Shown in pieces: positions 1 to 5,243 of a stretch of DNA of 10,425 nucleotides. The DNA comes from Bacteroidota bacterium (lineage in GTDB: Bacteria; Bacteroidota; Ignavibacteria; UBA10030; UBA8401), in assembly GCA_030824295.1 (NCBI GenBank), contig JAVBYA010000126.1, positions 1-10,425 of the forward strand, written 5' to 3'. The notes below the pieces were generated by a model. It had not been told where the DNA came from. It was given only the letters and a program-made list of their open reading frames with translations, and did no database searches. The position numbers and the translations under genes were made by a program. Positions within the stretch are counted from its first letter, which is position 1, and each line of letters opens with the position of its first letter.

Positions 1-352
1 GACGCAGCTCAGTTTCATTCCGAAGCAGTGGACCGATTTCATCTTCTGCGTACCGGGAGAGGAGTTCGGGTTCCTCGGCGGCATCGTGGTATTGGGACTC
101 TTCGCCATCCTGCTCTTCCACGGCGTCCGGCTCGCTTCCATCGCCAAGAACCGCTTCGGCTCTCTGCTGGCCATCGGGTTCACGTCGCTCTTCACGTTCC
201 ATGTGTTCGTCAACATCGGCATGTCGGTCGGACTGATGCCGGTCATCGGCATCCCGCTGCCGTTCCTCAGTTACGGCGGCTCCTCCCTCGTCTCCTACAT
301 GATGGTGGCGGGATTAATGATGAACGTCTATGCCAACCGCAAGGAATACTGA
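1..352 (+). CDS. rodA: Rod-shape-determining protein RodA (SEDS peptidoglycan glycosyltransferase), 3' end only
   Basis: This is the C-terminal 116 residues of an integral-membrane SEDS glycosyltransferase, which polymerises lipid II during cell elongation. The reading frame is open from base 2, so the gene starts outside the window. Family hallmarks are the QWTDFIF and EEFGFLGG stretches near the start, the IGMSVGLMPVIGIPLPFLSYGGSS block (residues about 73-96) and a final membrane helix ending in NRKEY. The TDFIF and GIPLPFLSYGGSS features fit RodA, and FtsW shares most of them. A GTG at 86 could open a shorter frame, but family homology clearly continues upstream of it. The last 14 codons recur, with only synonymous changes, about 90 bases downstream. 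A hairpin at 474-492 may stop transcription of this gene as well as of the opposing one. Confidence 0.93.
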   Translation, partial: TQLSFIPKQWTDFIFCVPGEEFGFLGGIVVLGLFAILLFHGVRLASIAKNRFGSLLAIGFTSLFTFHVFVNIGMSVGLMPVIGIPLPFLSYGGSSLVSYMMVAGLMMNVYANRKEY

Positions 353-397
353 CCGCCATCCTGAGCCGATTCATTTCCTTTGGTGTATTGCCGAAGG

Positions 398-445
398 ATC
401 GCCGGTCTGATGATGAACGTGTATGCGAATCGTAAAGAGTATTGA
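398..445 (+). pseudogene. Remnant of a second rodA 3' end (last 14 codons plus stop)
   Basis: Reading from 398 gives I-A-G-L-M-M-N-V-Y-A-N-R-K-E-Y-stop. From the alanine onward this is identical in protein to the end of the intact rodA at 308-352. The DNA differs at ten codons (for example TTA/CTG, GTC/GTG, AAG/AAA, TAC/TAT), and every difference is synonymous. Upstream of 398 the similarity stops abruptly. It is therefore a coding-derived fragment that was once under protein-level selection, not a recent tandem duplication. The likeliest source is the native 3' end left behind after recombination with a diverged rodA homologue, or the debris of a second rodA-like gene. It has no start codon and is not expected to be expressed as a protein. 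Confidence 0.8.
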
Positions 446-465
446 CCGTCCTTAACGTGTAGGTC

Positions 466-500
466 AAAAAAAAACGGCCGCGCTGCGGCCGTTGCTCTTT
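466..500. terminator. Strong intrinsic terminator, probably bidirectional
   Basis: A perfect 8-bp GC-rich stem (ACGGCCGC at 474-481, loop GCT, GCGGCCGT at 485-492) is preceded by nine A's (466-474) and followed by a T-rich stretch. Read on the minus strand, the stem is followed directly by a run of T's, a textbook terminator for the hydrolase gene that ends at 505. On the plus strand the T-rich tail (TTGCTCTTTT) is less regular, so termination of rodA there is plausible but weaker. Confidence 0.85.
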
Positions 501-504
501 TCTC

Positions 505-1545
505 TTACCACTCCCGGCTCTCTCCCAGTTTCAGCGCCCAGAGGTCCTCCTTGGGCAGCTGCAGTTTCGCCGCTGCCTCATACATCCGCTTCGGCGGATC
601 GTCCGCCGGTTCATCCGTCAGCACGAACGTTCCCCAGTGGATGCCGAGCAGTTTCTTTCCCCGCACATCCTTGTAGGTCATCAGCGCTTCCTCCGGGTCC
701 ATGTGCACGGGACGCATCAGCTTCCGCGGCTCATACGCCCCGATCGGAATGAGCGTCAAGTCGAACGGGCCGAATTTCTTCCCGATGTTCTGAAAGTGGG
801 AACAATATCCGGAATCCCCGGCAAAATAGAACCGCTTCGTACCGAGCACGCTCCATGAACACCAGAGCGTCTGGTTTCGGTCACCGAGCCAGCGTCCGGA
901 GAAATGCTGCGCCGGCGTGCAGACGATCTTTAGTCCTTCGAACGTTGCTCCTTCCCACCAATCCAACTCTTCCACGGAACGGATCCCCCGCTCTTCGAAC
1001 CAGTCCCGCACACGCAGAGGAACGAAGAACTTCACATTCGGATTCCGGTCCACCAGCTCTTCGATGCTCGCTTCGTCCAGGTGGTCATAATGGTTGTGGG
1101 AGATCAGGATGAAATCGATCGGGGGGAGTTTCTCGATCGGCATGCCTGGTTCGGAGATGCGGGGACTGCCGGCCCAGCGGAACGGACCGACACGCGATGA
1201 CCAGACGGGATCGGTAAGGAAGGTCTTCCCTTCCATCTGCACCAGCACGGTGGAATGGCCGATCCATGTTGCCGTGTACGGTTTGCCGCTGTTGATGAGT
1301 GTGCCGTCGTTGACCTCACGCGGAATCTCTGCCTTTTCACTCTCAGCGAACGCAGCCGGGAGTTTCTTGAGTATCCACGGCGCCATTTCCGAGAATCCCG
1401 CTTCAGCGAATGCCGGGTCCGTATTGATGAACCCGTTCTCACCGTGGTGCAGCGGTAAGGACGAGCCGGATTGTCCGAATGCATTCATTGCAGGAAGCAT
1501 CAAAGGGCTGATGATCAGTTTTTTAAGGAGTGAACGACGGTCCAT
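505..1545 (-). CDS. MBL-fold metal-dependent hydrolase, NAPE-PLD/UlaG-like, with probable Tat signal
   Basis: A 346-residue protein of the metallo-beta-lactamase fold. Ordered motifs are GHSTVLVQMEGKTFLTDPVW (about 96-115), the binuclear metal motif H150-N-H152-Y-D154-H155, a further histidine at H214 (PAQHFSGR), the bridging aspartate D244 (FAGDSGY) and H303 (GIHWGTF). All metal ligands are present, so it should be active. The TDPVW...GSPR block is typical of the N-acyl-phosphatidylethanolamine phospholipase D-like branch, whose bacterial substrates are mostly unknown. The N-terminus, DRRSLLKKL followed by a hydrophobic stretch, resembles a twin-arginine signal, which suggests export of a folded, metal-loaded enzyme. 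No Shine-Dalgarno precedes the ATG. It stands alone on its strand between a terminator and a promoter-like element. A lactonase or other hydrolase activity is equally possible. Confidence 0.85.
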   Translation of the reverse strand: MDRRSLLKKLIISPLMLPAMNAFGQSGSSLPLHHGENGFINTDPAFAEAGFSEMAPWILKKLPAAFAESEKAEIPREVNDGTLINSGKPYTATWIGHSTVLVQMEGKTFLTDPVWSSRVGPFRWAGSPRISEPGMPIEKLPPIDFILISHNHYDHLDEASIEELVDRNPNVKFFVPLRVRDWFEERGIRSVEELDWWEGATFEGLKIVCTPAQHFSGRWLGDRNQTLWCSWSVLGTKRFYFAGDSGYCSHFQNIGKKFGPFDLTLIPIGAYEPRKLMRPVHMDPEEALMTYKDVRGKKLLGIHWGTFVLTDEPADDPPKRMYEAAAKLQLPKEDLWALKLGESREW

Positions 1546-1548
1546 GGT

Positions 1549-1580
1549 TAAAAGTATGAACTAAAGTCTATCAAGTGCAA
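1549..1580 (-). promoter_or_regulatory. Candidate promoter abutting the hydrolase start codon
   Basis: On the minus strand a TTG (1578-1580) is separated by 21 bases from TACTTTTA (1549-1556), a seven-of-eight fit to a TAnnTTTG -7 element. Only three bases lie between this element and the ATG. If it is used, transcription would start at or next to the start codon, giving a leaderless message, which agrees with the absence of a ribosome-binding site. Assignment is by eye only. Confidence 0.35.
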
Positions 1581-1715
1581 GCGGCCGGACCAAGGGATCT
1601 CATTGACAATTGTTTATCGGCACAGTATCGTTATCAACGGATTATCCGGCAGGGAGTTACAGCGGACCGGAGCGAATTTGCGCAGCCGTCCTCGGTTCGC
1701 TTTGCATGGATTAGT

Positions 1716-1734
1716 ATACATACCGGGTGTGTAT
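1716..1734. repeat. Imperfect 19-bp palindrome, possible operator
   Basis: ATACATACC-G-GGTGTGTAT is an inverted repeat whose 9-base arms match at eight positions around a single central base. It lies in the middle of the divergent intergenic region, roughly 170 bases from the hydrolase start and 200 from the sigma-factor start. The symmetry and size suit a homodimeric repressor or activator site, but no matching regulator is identifiable in the window. Confidence 0.3.
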
Positions 1735-1899
1735 GGGTAAGCGGACGCGGCCAAAGTGAACGTCCCGCCGGCCGATCATCCCATTGCCCTTCATCCTTGG
1801 CCATTGGCAGCATGCTGAGTGCTGCGGTTTCCCGTTTTTGCACGCACCTCACCATAATTGTATTGAATTCACACTCTTTTTTCTCTATCCTTTGGCAGT

Positions 1900-1932
1900 T
1901 GAATCCTTTTTCCTTTCACCTGCATCCCATCC
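1900..1932 (+). promoter_or_regulatory. Putative sigma-autoregulated promoter or operator, copy 1 (before the ECF sigma gene)
   Basis: TGAATCCTTTT (1900-1910) and CTGCATCC (1920-1927) sit directly before the sigma-factor ATG at 1933. The same two blocks, one base closer together, recur at 2808-2834 before the thiol/sulfur gene run. Over the whole stretch about 25 of 32 aligned bases agree. The arrangement suits -35 and -10 elements read by the adjacent ECF sigma factor. The two blocks also share TGMATCC, so a two-site operator spaced about two helical turns is an alternative. If it is a promoter, the sigma transcript would be almost leaderless. Confidence 0.45.
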
Positions 1933-2526
1933 ATGAAGCAACACACGGAACCCCAGACCGACGCAGCTCTCATCACCCGGGTGAAACAGGGAGATGAACG
2001 CGCATTCACCGAACTGGTGAAACGGTACGAACAGACCGTCTGGGGCTTCGCGTTCAAACTGTGCCGGGACAAGGAGAAAGCGGAAGAGTCGTTCCAGGAC
2101 ACGTTCATCAACGTCTACCGGAAGATCGGTCAGTTCGACGCCCGCTCCAAGTTCTCCACCTGGCTCTATACTATCGTGGCGAACAACTGCCTGATGCACC
2201 GGCGGAAGCGGAAACTGGACGGACTCATGGAATCGTACGATGAGGCGCCGAATCCGGAGAATGAAGCCGTCCAAAAACAACTCGCGGCTTGGGACGATTC
2301 CCCCATCGACACGATGATGAACAAGGAACTCCGCACCCGGATGGACAAAGCCATTCAGGAACTCCCCGATGAATACCGTGTGGTATTCGTCCTGCGGGAC
2401 CTGGAGGACCGGACGGCGGAAGAAACAGCAAAGATCCTGAAACTGACCGTACCGGCGGTGAAATCACGGCTGCGGCGCTCCCGTATCTTTTTGCGGCATA
2501 AATTACACGATCTGATGGCAGCATGA
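1933..2526 (+). CDS. ECF-family RNA polymerase sigma factor (sigma-70 group 4, RpoE-like)
   Basis: A 197-residue extracytoplasmic-function sigma factor that redirects RNA polymerase to stress promoters. Region 2 occupies about residues 26-96 (core-binding and -10 recognition; FQDTFINVYRKI and KFSTWLYTIVANNCLMHRRKR are characteristic). An acidic linker (about 97-130) follows, then region 4 at about 134-190 with a helix-turn-helix (RTAEETAKILKLTVPAVKSRLRRSR) for the -35 element. Length is normal for the family. The ATG at 1933 is chosen because no other start precedes region 2; it has no Shine-Dalgarno. Its last four bases (ATGA) overlap the next gene, a zinc-finger anti-sigma factor, so the pair is translationally coupled. 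The motif just upstream is repeated before the downstream operon, which suggests autoregulation and control of that operon. Confidence 0.93.
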   Translation: MKQHTEPQTDAALITRVKQGDERAFTELVKRYEQTVWGFAFKLCRDKEKAEESFQDTFINVYRKIGQFDARSKFSTWLYTIVANNCLMHRRKRKLDGLMESYDEAPNPENEAVQKQLAAWDDSPIDTMMNKELRTRMDKAIQELPDEYRVVFVLRDLEDRTAEETAKILKLTVPAVKSRLRRSRIFLRHKLHDLMAA

Positions 2527-2810
2527 AACGGACCCAACCACATACCAAGATCCATGTCCATACCCTCTCCTGCGGGAAAGTGTACGAACATCTGTGCGAG
2601 AATATGGATGCGAATCTCGATTCCGCTTCCTGCCGGCGGATCAAAGCCCATATCAAGGGCTGCACCAACTGCGCCGCTTTGCTGGATTCGCTGAAAAAGA
2701 CCGTATTCCTCTACAAGAAATACCCTGCTCCGGAGCTCCCCTCCCGCTCCCGCCAAAAGCTGTTCGCCGTCATCAAACTGGCCGGACAAAAAAGATCCTC
2801 CTCGCGCTGA
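2523..2810 (+). CDS. Small soluble zinc-finger (ZAS/zf-HC2) anti-sigma factor
   Basis: A 95-residue protein translated from an ATG overlapping the sigma-factor stop. It carries the HX3CX2C signature of zinc-binding anti-sigma domains (H43, C47, C50 in AHIKGCTNC), with C37 the likely fourth ligand and further cysteines at C17 and C25. The layout (CGKVYEHLCENMDANLD, then CRRIKAHIKGCTNCAALLDSLKKT) matches zf-HC2. There is no membrane segment, so it should act in the cytoplasm like redox-sensing RsrA, not as a membrane-tethered anti-sigma factor. Expected role: hold the neighbouring sigma factor inactive until the zinc-thiol centre is oxidised or otherwise modified. The N-terminus has an extra histidine cluster (H7, H11, H13). 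The redox role is inferred from family and context; the anti-sigma assignment is well supported by the coupling. Confidence 0.85.
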   Translation: MKRTQPHTKIHVHTLSCGKVYEHLCENMDANLDSASCRRIKAHIKGCTNCAALLDSLKKTVFLYKKYPAPELPSRSRQKLFAVIKLAGQKRSSSR

Positions 2811-2839
2811 ATCCTTTTCCGGACCGCTGCATCCTATTC
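2808..2839 (+). promoter_or_regulatory. Putative sigma-dependent promoter or operator, copy 2 (before the thiol/sulfur operon)
   Basis: TGAATCCTTTT (2808-2818, beginning with the anti-sigma stop codon) and CTGCATCC (2827-2834) repeat the blocks found directly before the sigma gene. Spacing is one base shorter because one T is missing. As a promoter it would start transcription near 2840, leaving a leader of about 50 bases before the DUF2892 gene at 2890, which has a good Shine-Dalgarno (AAAGGA). Two independent positions upstream of genes make chance similarity unlikely, but no experiment supports it. Confidence 0.45.
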
Positions 2840-2889
2840 ACAGACTCATCGTTTTCCCTTTTCCATCATCAATCATAAAGGAACCCACC

Positions 2890-3096
2890 ATGAAGAACAA
2901 CATCGGCAACCTCGAACGCCCTCTCCGCATCGCTCTCGGACTCTTCGTAACGTCGCTGGCATTCTGGGGACCGGAAACGCCCTGGGCATATGCTGGACTC
3001 ATCTTCGTGGCAACCGGTTTCATGCGGTACTGCCCCATCTGGCACATGATCGGCGTGAACACCAACACCAAGATCGAAACGGAAAAATTAAAATAA
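2890..3096 (+). CDS. DUF2892 membrane protein (YgaP transmembrane-domain type)
   Basis: A 68-residue inner-membrane protein with two hydrophobic helices (about 13-27 and 33-46) and the family end motif RYCPIWHMIGVNT, which includes C48. In E. coli YgaP this domain is fused to a rhodanese and forms the membrane anchor; here it stands alone, while separate rhodaneses follow in the same operon. It is the first gene of the run, 79 bases after the anti-sigma gene and preceded by AAAGGA, with the candidate sigma-dependent motif in the gap. The exact biochemical role of the domain is not established. A part in moving or holding sulfane sulfur at the membrane is inferred from YgaP and from the neighbours. 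Confidence 0.85.
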   Translation: MKNNIGNLERPLRIALGLFVTSLAFWGPETPWAYAGLIFVATGFMRYCPIWHMIGVNTNTKIETEKLK

Positions 3097-3139
3097 AGCA
3101 CCGCTGTTCCATCACCATTCAACGGACAAAGGCACGACA

Positions 3140-3511
3140 ATGACAGATGTACTGACGAACGAGACATTCAAAGCAAAGGTATTCAACTACGAACTCCACA
3201 AAGAGTGGAAGTACGACGGCGAACTTCCCGCGGTGATCGATTTCTGGGCCCCGTGGTGCGGTCCCTGCCGCTTCCTCAGCCCCATCATCGATGAACTCTC
3301 GGACGAGATGAAGGGACAGGTGCAGTTCTACAAAGTGAACACGGACGAAGAGCAGGAACTTGCCGGCGTATTCGGCATCCGCTCCATCCCCTCCCTGCTC
3401 TTCATCCCGAAGGAAGGGAAACCGATGATGGCCGCCGGCGCATTGCCGAAGAACGAGCTCGTGAAGGTCATCAACGAGAACCTGCTCGCCAAGAAGATCA
3501 TCACCCTGTAA
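3140..3511 (+). CDS. Thioredoxin
   Basis: A 123-residue thioredoxin with the classic redox centre W39-C40-G41-P42-C43 in FWAPWCGPCRF and the cis-proline P84 in the SIPSLLF loop. It should reduce protein disulfides and also persulfides in the cytoplasm; no signal peptide is present. The N-terminal extension (about 25 residues before the first core strand, including HKEWKYDGELPAVIDF) is a little longer than that of E. coli TrxA and resembles thioredoxins that Bacteroidota and Chlorobiota carry beside sulfur-handling genes. It lies 43 bases after DUF2892 and 18 bases before the FmdB gene. Position inside this operon points to a dedicated thioredoxin for regenerating the rhodaneses or OsmC-like protein, not to the general housekeeping copy. 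Confidence 0.93.
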   Translation: MTDVLTNETFKAKVFNYELHKEWKYDGELPAVIDFWAPWCGPCRFLSPIIDELSDEMKGQVQFYKVNTDEEQELAGVFGIRSIPSLLFIPKEGKPMMAAGALPKNELVKVINENLLAKKIITL

Positions 3512-3529
3512 CGCCGGAAGGAACGAACG

Positions 3530-3769
3530 ATGCCGACCTATGAGTACCGCTGCGATGAATGCAGCAGCCAATACGAAGTGTTCCACAAGGTCCGCGAAGT
3601 GGAGAGCGATGTCGTCTGTCCCTCCTGCGGTTCACCGTCCCATCACCGTCTGATGTCGCTCACCGGCATGTCCATGAACAGCTATGCATCAGCCAATACT
3701 TCATCCTACAATCCTGCCGACAGCTGCAGCAGCGGAAGCTGCTGCGGCGGGTCGTGCGCCATCAACTGA
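3530..3769 (+). CDS. FmdB-family zinc-ribbon protein
   Basis: A 79-residue protein beginning MPTYEYRCDEC, the invariant start of the FmdB/CxxC_CXXC_SSSS regulatory-protein family. The zinc ribbon uses C8, C11, C30 and C33. The tail is cysteine- and serine-rich (SCSSGSCCGGSC), as is common in this family. Named after a gene near formamidase, the family has no firmly known function; nucleic-acid or protein binding is assumed. In this operon it could act as a small zinc- or thiol-reactive accessory. Start choice is certain from the family N-terminus. It ends one base before the exported rhodanese gene, which indicates tight co-expression. Confidence 0.9.
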   Translation: MPTYEYRCDECSSQYEVFHKVREVESDVVCPSCGSPSHHRLMSLTGMSMNSYASANTSSYNPADSCSSGSCCGGSCAIN

Positions 3770-3770
3770 C

Positions 3771-4181
3771 ATGAGAAATATCATCACACTAAGCTCAATG
3801 CTCCTTCTTCTCACCATCGCTGCCTTCGGCGCACCGCCGCAGTCGGCAATGCTGAACACCAACATCTCTGCCGCTGCTGCACGGGCCATGATGGCCAAGG
3901 ACACCAATGTGATCGTCCTGGACGTCCGGTCCCCGCGCGAATACAACGATGAACGGATCGGCAACACACCGCTGATGCCTCTGCAGTTCCTGGAGAGGAA
4001 GATCAATGAATTGAACCAGTACAAAAAGAAGAAGATCATCGTCTATTGTCATTCCGGCAACCGGAGTGAGCTGGCGGTGGAGATCCTCCGCGAGTACGGC
4101 TTCAACGCCTTGAACATGGAGGGGGGCATCCTGCAATGGAAGGCGAACCGCTTTCCGACCATCAGCGGGGGTGCGCGATGA
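3771..4181 (+). CDS. Exported single-domain rhodanese (sulfurtransferase)
   Basis: A 136-residue protein with a hydrophobic N-terminus (about 4-20, ending AAFGAPP) that reads as a Sec signal peptide, followed by one rhodanese domain. The domain has LDVRSPREYND (about 50-60) and the catalytic loop C93-H-S-G-N-R with the persulfide-forming cysteine C93, then GGILQWK near the C-terminus. It should carry sulfane sulfur or bind thiols outside the cytoplasmic membrane. I start it at the ATG one base after the FmdB stop, because this restores a proper signal peptide; an upstream ATG at 3684 would place 29 unrelated residues in front. It shares an ATGA overlap with the next rhodanese gene. The usual GHIPGA loop is altered to ERIGNTPLM. 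Confidence 0.88.
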   Translation: MRNIITLSSMLLLLTIAAFGAPPQSAMLNTNISAAAARAMMAKDTNVIVLDVRSPREYNDERIGNTPLMPLQFLERKINELNQYKKKKIIVYCHSGNRSELAVEILREYGFNALNMEGGILQWKANRFPTISGGAR

Positions 4182-4549
4182 GCCCGGACCAGATCTTTCT
4201 GTATGGATTGCTCGGCGTGATGGCCGTGTTCTATGTGCGCAAGCAGCTGCTGGCGCGTTCCCTCAGCCAGTATTCAGGCACTCAGGCACGGGAGAAGATG
4301 AAGAGCGGCAGCATCCTGCTGGATGTGCGCACCGCACGGGAACGGAGTTCCGTCTCTCTGCCCAATTCCATCCACATCCCGCTGCATGAGCTCTCATCGC
4401 GGATGAAGGAGCTGGAGAAGTACAAAGGAAAAGAGATCATCTGCTACTGCGCCAGCGGCGCACGGAGCGTCAATGCCGGCATCAAACTGAAGAAGGCCGG
4501 ATTCACCGTTGGTAATCTGACCGGAGGGATCGCAACATGGAATTACTGA
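4178..4549 (+). CDS. Membrane-anchored single-domain rhodanese
   Basis: A 123-residue protein with one N-terminal membrane helix (about 5-20) followed by positively charged RK, predicting a cytoplasmic C-terminal domain. That domain is a rhodanese: LLDVRTARERSS (about 48-59), IPLHELSSRM, and the active loop C91-A-S-G-A-R, with GGIATW at the end. The loop forms the cysteine persulfide intermediate. The ATG at 4178 overlaps the preceding stop and has a G-rich Shine-Dalgarno region; an ATG at 4136 in the same frame lies inside the preceding gene and adds non-homologous sequence. It overlaps the following DUF6132 gene by 13 bases. It is the middle of three rhodaneses in this run and the only one tethered at the inner face of the membrane. 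Confidence 0.88.
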   Translation: MSPDQIFLYGLLGVMAVFYVRKQLLARSLSQYSGTQAREKMKSGSILLDVRTARERSSVSLPNSIHIPLHELSSRMKELEKYKGKEIICYCASGARSVNAGIKLKKAGFTVGNLTGGIATWNY

Positions 4550-4785
4550 AGAAACTCACCGTATGGCAGAAGCGGGGCATCGCTGCTCTGATCGGCGGTA
4601 CGGCGGGATACGCATACTATTATTACGTTGGATGTGTCAGCGGCACCTGCGCCATCACCAGCAATCCGTACATCTCCACGCTGTACGGCATGGCCGCGGC
4701 GGCGCTGCTCATTGACGGAAAGAAACAAACCACCGAAGGGACAGACAATGGAACAGACACCCCAGCAGCCGATCAAAAAGTATAA
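4537..4785 (+). CDS. DUF6132-like small membrane protein
   Basis: An 82-residue protein with a hydrophobic helix (about 13-32) and a second short one (about 48-60). Between them is the motif G-C33-V-S-G-T-C38-A-I-T-S-N-P-Y, a conserved cysteine pair which, as I recall, marks DUF6132 proteins of Bacteroidota-type bacteria. Function is unknown. Two cysteines at the membrane surface beside two rhodaneses suggest a redox or sulfur relay role, but this is inference. It overlaps the previous gene by 13 bases and the next one by 38, so translation of all three is probably coupled. The hydrophilic tail after residue 60 is encoded by the overlap and looks dispensable. Confidence 0.7.
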   Translation: MELLKKLTVWQKRGIAALIGGTAGYAYYYYVGCVSGTCAITSNPYISTLYGMAAAALLIDGKKQTTEGTDNGTDTPAADQKV

Positions 4786-5209
4786 GAGTTTCACCTACTC
4801 CACGAACGTAGCGTGGACCGCCGACCGCCAGGGAACACTGCGGTCGGACGGGAAACCGCAGCTCGACATCTCCAGTCCGCCGGAATTCAAAGGGATCCCC
4901 GGTGTCTGGACCCCCGAAGACCTGTTCGTTGCCGCTGTGGAGATCTGTCAGATGTCCACCTTCCTCTCATTCGGCGCGCGCAAGGAACTGCCGCTCCGCT
5001 CATACATCAGCAAAGCGGAAGGGGTGTTGGAGTTCGTGGACGGGAAGTATCGTTTCACCACGGTGATCATCCGGCCGTCCATCACTGTCGGCGCCGGCTG
5101 GACGAAGGAACAAGTGGAAGCACTGGTCCACACTGCGCATGACAATTGCCTCATCGGCAATTCCATCACGGCTCAGGTCACGGTCGAACCGATCATCACC
5201 ATCGAATAG
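4748..5209 (+). CDS. OsmC-like protein
   Basis: A 153-residue OsmC/Ohr-superfamily protein. The two conserved cysteines are present: C67 in VEICQMSTFLSF and C134 in HDNCLIGNS. In characterised members the pair reduces organic hydroperoxides, and some OsmC-like proteins react with polysulfides. The PPEFKGIPGVWTPEDLFVAAVEIC block is typical of the OsmC-like branch found with sulfur enzymes, which differs from Ohr proper. The ATG at 4748 is preceded by AAGGGA seven bases upstream and starts at a family-consistent N-terminus. It overlaps DUF6132 by 38 bases in another frame, unusually long for this operon. Given the neighbours, sulfane-sulfur or thiol-peroxide detoxification is the likely task; the substrate is not determined by sequence. 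Confidence 0.88.
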   Translation: MEQTPQQPIKKYKSFTYSTNVAWTADRQGTLRSDGKPQLDISSPPEFKGIPGVWTPEDLFVAAVEICQMSTFLSFGARKELPLRSYISKAEGVLEFVDGKYRFTTVIIRPSITVGAGWTKEQVEALVHTAHDNCLIGNSITAQVTVEPIITIE

Positions 5210-5243
5210 TCACCGCACCATCATACGCACAGAGGGGCATCCC

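Larger units (their letters stand above)
1546..1932. other. Non-coding stretch between the divergent hydrolase and sigma-factor genes
   Basis: This 387-base region separates two divergently transcribed genes. I see no convincing gene; the open frames here have no recognisable content and run antisense or out of frame into the neighbours. It holds a candidate hydrolase promoter at its left end and a plus-strand TTGACA (1604-1609) spaced 17 bases from TATCGT. It also holds an imperfect 19-base palindrome (1716-1734), a short GCAGCA/TGCTGC hairpin near 1810-1830, and the sigma-linked motif at its right end. The length exceeds what two promoters need, so a small RNA or regulatory sites are possible. 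Confidence 0.5.

Noticed and set aside
1834..1864. TTTTTGCAC with TAATTGTATTG as a housekeeping promoter for the sigma gene
   Set aside because: Spacing and -10 fit are poor compared with the repeated bipartite motif next to the start, so it is not called.
1575..1997. Open frame of 140 codons in the spacer before the sigma gene
   Set aside because: No recognisable domain, no Shine-Dalgarno, and it runs out of frame into the sigma gene.
3684..3770. Upstream start for the exported rhodanese
   Set aside because: Would overlap the Cys-rich end of the FmdB gene and hide an otherwise clear signal peptide.
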